A DNA stretch of 64,000 nt from Bacteroidota bacterium. Its GTDB lineage: Bacteria > Bacteroidota > Bacteroidia > Chitinophagales > Chitinophagaceae. Numbering within the stretch: position 1 is the stretch's first letter; the number at the start of each line of letters is the position of its first letter. Shown here piece by piece: positions 63,091-64,000 of this stretch. The notes under the pieces are model-generated. The model saw only the letters and a program-made list of their open reading frames with translations, ran no database searches and was not told the origin of the DNA. Location of the stretch: the NCBI GenBank assembly GCA_018267575.1, contig JAFDYF010000001.1, positions 62,001-126,000 on the forward strand. Direction: 5' to 3'. The position numbers and the translations under genes were made by a program.

Positions 63091-63131
63091 TGTTTCACGT
63101 GGAACAACCAAAAAATGTTCCATGTGGAACA
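63091..63131. promoter_or_regulatory. Two tandem parS-like ParB binding sites
   Basis: TGTTTCACGTGGAACA (63091-63106) and TGTTCCATGTGGAACA (63116-63131) are each one base from a perfect palindrome. They match the universal bacterial parS pattern, TGTTNCACGTGAAACA or TGTTCCACGTGGAACA. Their starts are 25 bases apart. Sites of this kind bind ParB for chromosome segregation and cluster near the origin. Confidence 0.82.
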
Positions 63132-63569
63132 TCAGAAGGTGCTGAATTTTTTGAGATAGAAGTTTTCCTTCTGGGTCATCCTTTCTTTATCGGACTTTTT
63201 TTTGTCCTTATACCCACAGAGGTGTAGAGCACCATGAAAAATCAGACGAAGAGCCTCGTTAGAAAATTGGGTATGATAAATCTGGGCATTCTCCTTTAAC
63301 CTGTCAACACTTATATAAACCTCTCCAATGGTTTCGTTGGTGGAAGAAAGGTCGAACGTAATGATGTCAGTATAGAAGTCGTGCTGCAAATGCTCCTGAT
63401 TAATCTTTAGTAGGTAATCATCAGAACAGAAGATATAATGAAGCTCATTGAGTTCTCTTTTTTCTTTTTTGAACAGAACTTCCAAAAATGCCTTTATCTT
63501 TTTTCTGCTGCTGAGAAAATGGATGCTTTCTAGAGAATGGAAATAAATTTTGGGGCTATCGCTTTTCAT
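63132..63569 (-). CDS. ybeY: Endoribonuclease YbeY (16S rRNA maturation)
   Basis: YbeY is a zinc-dependent RNase in 16S rRNA processing and ribosome quality control. Its signature lies in the C-terminal half: FHGALHLCGYKDKKKSD. The canonical HGxLHLxGYDH has a third metal His; here that position is KD, as I recall for other Bacteroidota members. The rest, including YTDIITFDLS and TIGEVYISVDRL, is typical, and 145 residues is normal. It ends at the second parS-like site and is divergent from feoA. Confidence 0.93.
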   Translation of the reverse strand: MKSDSPKIYFHSLESIHFLSSRKKIKAFLEVLFKKEKRELNELHYIFCSDDYLLKINQEHLQHDFYTDIITFDLSSTNETIGEVYISVDRLKENAQIYHTQFSNEALRLIFHGALHLCGYKDKKKSDKERMTQKENFYLKKFSTF

Positions 63570-63604
63570 TAATCAAAATCATGTGTTATTTGAATATACA
63601 AAGG

Positions 63605-63612
63605 TACTTTTG
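63605..63612 (+). promoter_or_regulatory. -7 promoter box of feoA
   Basis: TACTTTTG fits TAnnTTTG and ends 13 bases before the ATG at 63626, which excludes the longer frame beginning at 63581. Confidence 0.55.
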
Positions 63613-63625
63613 TTCTTTATTTAAA

Positions 63626-63853
63626 ATGAAGCGATTATCACAAATAGCAGCAGGCAAGAAGGTAACCATCCACTCTTTTGAAAAGAACGATATTTTCCTA
63701 AAACTCATGGAAATGGGATGTGTGCCCGGAGAGATTGTTAAGGTTGAGCAGATTGCCCCACTTGGGGACCCCATCTCTATTTCAGTGGCGGGCTATAACC
63801 TCAGCCTTCGCCTCGATGAAGCAGAAAATGTGTTTGTAGAGGAACTTAACTAA
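63626..63853 (+). CDS. feoA: FeoA-domain protein
   Basis: The 75-residue SH3-like protein shows the FeoA pattern: LSQIAAGKKVTIHSFE, LKLMEMGCVPGEIVKVEQIA and the closing GYNLSLRLDEAENVFVEEL. FeoA assists FeoB-mediated Fe2+ uptake by an unclear mechanism. It is distant from feoB (25021) and is followed after 29 bases by nadD. A role apart from FeoB cannot be excluded. Confidence 0.88.
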   Translation: MKRLSQIAAGKKVTIHSFEKNDIFLKLMEMGCVPGEIVKVEQIAPLGDPISISVAGYNLSLRLDEAENVFVEELN

Positions 63854-63882
63854 TCACATATTATTGAACACCAATAAGATAA

Positions 63883-64000
63883 ATGAAAATTGGTCTTTAT
63901 TTTGGCTCCTTTAACCCCATCCATCATGGTCATCTGATTATCGCCAACTATGCGCTTCAGCATTCGGATTTGGATCAGGTATGGTTTATCGTGTCCCCAC
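63883..64000 (+). CDS. nadD: Nicotinate-nucleotide adenylyltransferase, 3' end outside window
   Basis: Only the first 39 codons are visible. They read MKIGLYFGSFNPIHHGHLII and continue into LDQVWFIVSP. GSFNPIHHGHL is the nucleotidyltransferase (T/H)xGH signature of NadD, which adenylates nicotinate mononucleotide in NAD synthesis. Its closeness to nadA (60178) supports this over NMN adenylyltransferase relatives. The start is an ATG 29 bases after feoA, so the two are probably co-transcribed. Confidence 0.88.
   Translation, partial: MKIGLYFGSFNPIHHGHLIIANYALQHSDLDQVWFIVSP

Overview
The window looks like chromosomal DNA of a Bacteroidota bacterium, most likely a member of the Chitinophagaceae or a close relative. 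The evidence is a type IX secretion (T9SS) sorting domain, a carboxypeptidase-regulatory/plug outer-membrane receptor, families largely confined to this phylum (IPExxxVDY, DUF2480), and repeated promoters of the form TTTG-N19-TAnnTTTG, several of them only a few bases from the start codon. Species assignment is inference. G+C is moderate and gene use is housekeeping-like; there is no prophage, integrative element, insertion sequence, rRNA, tRNA or CRISPR array that I can see.

Layout. 0-10 kb: a hybrid histidine kinase cut by the window edge, a small secreted protein, a large outer-membrane receptor and a SWIM/SNF2 helicase. 10-19 kb: an M28 peptidase with a PDZ domain, IPExxxVDY protein, pterin dehydratase, rho, asnS, an orphan exbD, a DUF3089 lipoprotein and an Fe(II)/2-oxoglutarate oxygenase. 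19.4-24 kb: a padR-pspC pair, gcvT and a SRPBCC protein. 24-29 kb: comB, feoB, a HAD phosphatase and a methionine-type aminotransferase. 29-35 kb: a NUMOD4/HNH protein, a DUF2306 membrane protein, ppiD, DUF2480 and mgtE. 35.6-39 kb: an iron alcohol dehydrogenase resembling KdnB, a secreted unknown and kdsB, together suggesting 8-amino-Kdo lipopolysaccharide chemistry. 39.2-42.8 kb: a circularly permuted ATP-grasp / alpha-E / transglutaminase operon, the best candidate here for a poorly understood biochemical system. 42.8-45 kb: a divergent XRE regulator/coiled-coil pair with a palindromic operator, a sterol desaturase-like enzyme and a DUF2007 protein. 45.6-49.7 kb: dnaN, recX, a hicB-hicA toxin-antitoxin pair, a YafV-type omega-amidase and a beta-barrel protein. 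49.7-59.7 kb: a T9SS MBG-repeat adhesin, nagA, an S41 peptidase, thiL, an inositol monophosphatase-family gene, an aldo/keto reductase, a glycosyltransferase and an M50-like membrane protein. 59.7-64 kb: nadA, mnmG, two tandem parS-like sites, ybeY, feoA and the start of nadD.

Two non-coding stories stand out. First, two ParB/parS-type palindromes lie between ybeY and mnmG, with DnaA-box-like words 3 kb away beside nadA, which suggests proximity to the replication origin. Second, a modular intergenic repeat of about 270 bp occurs as an inverted pair flanking the rho-to-oxygenase block and again, rearranged, upstream of dnaN. A separate nested-hairpin element sits at 35.3 kb.
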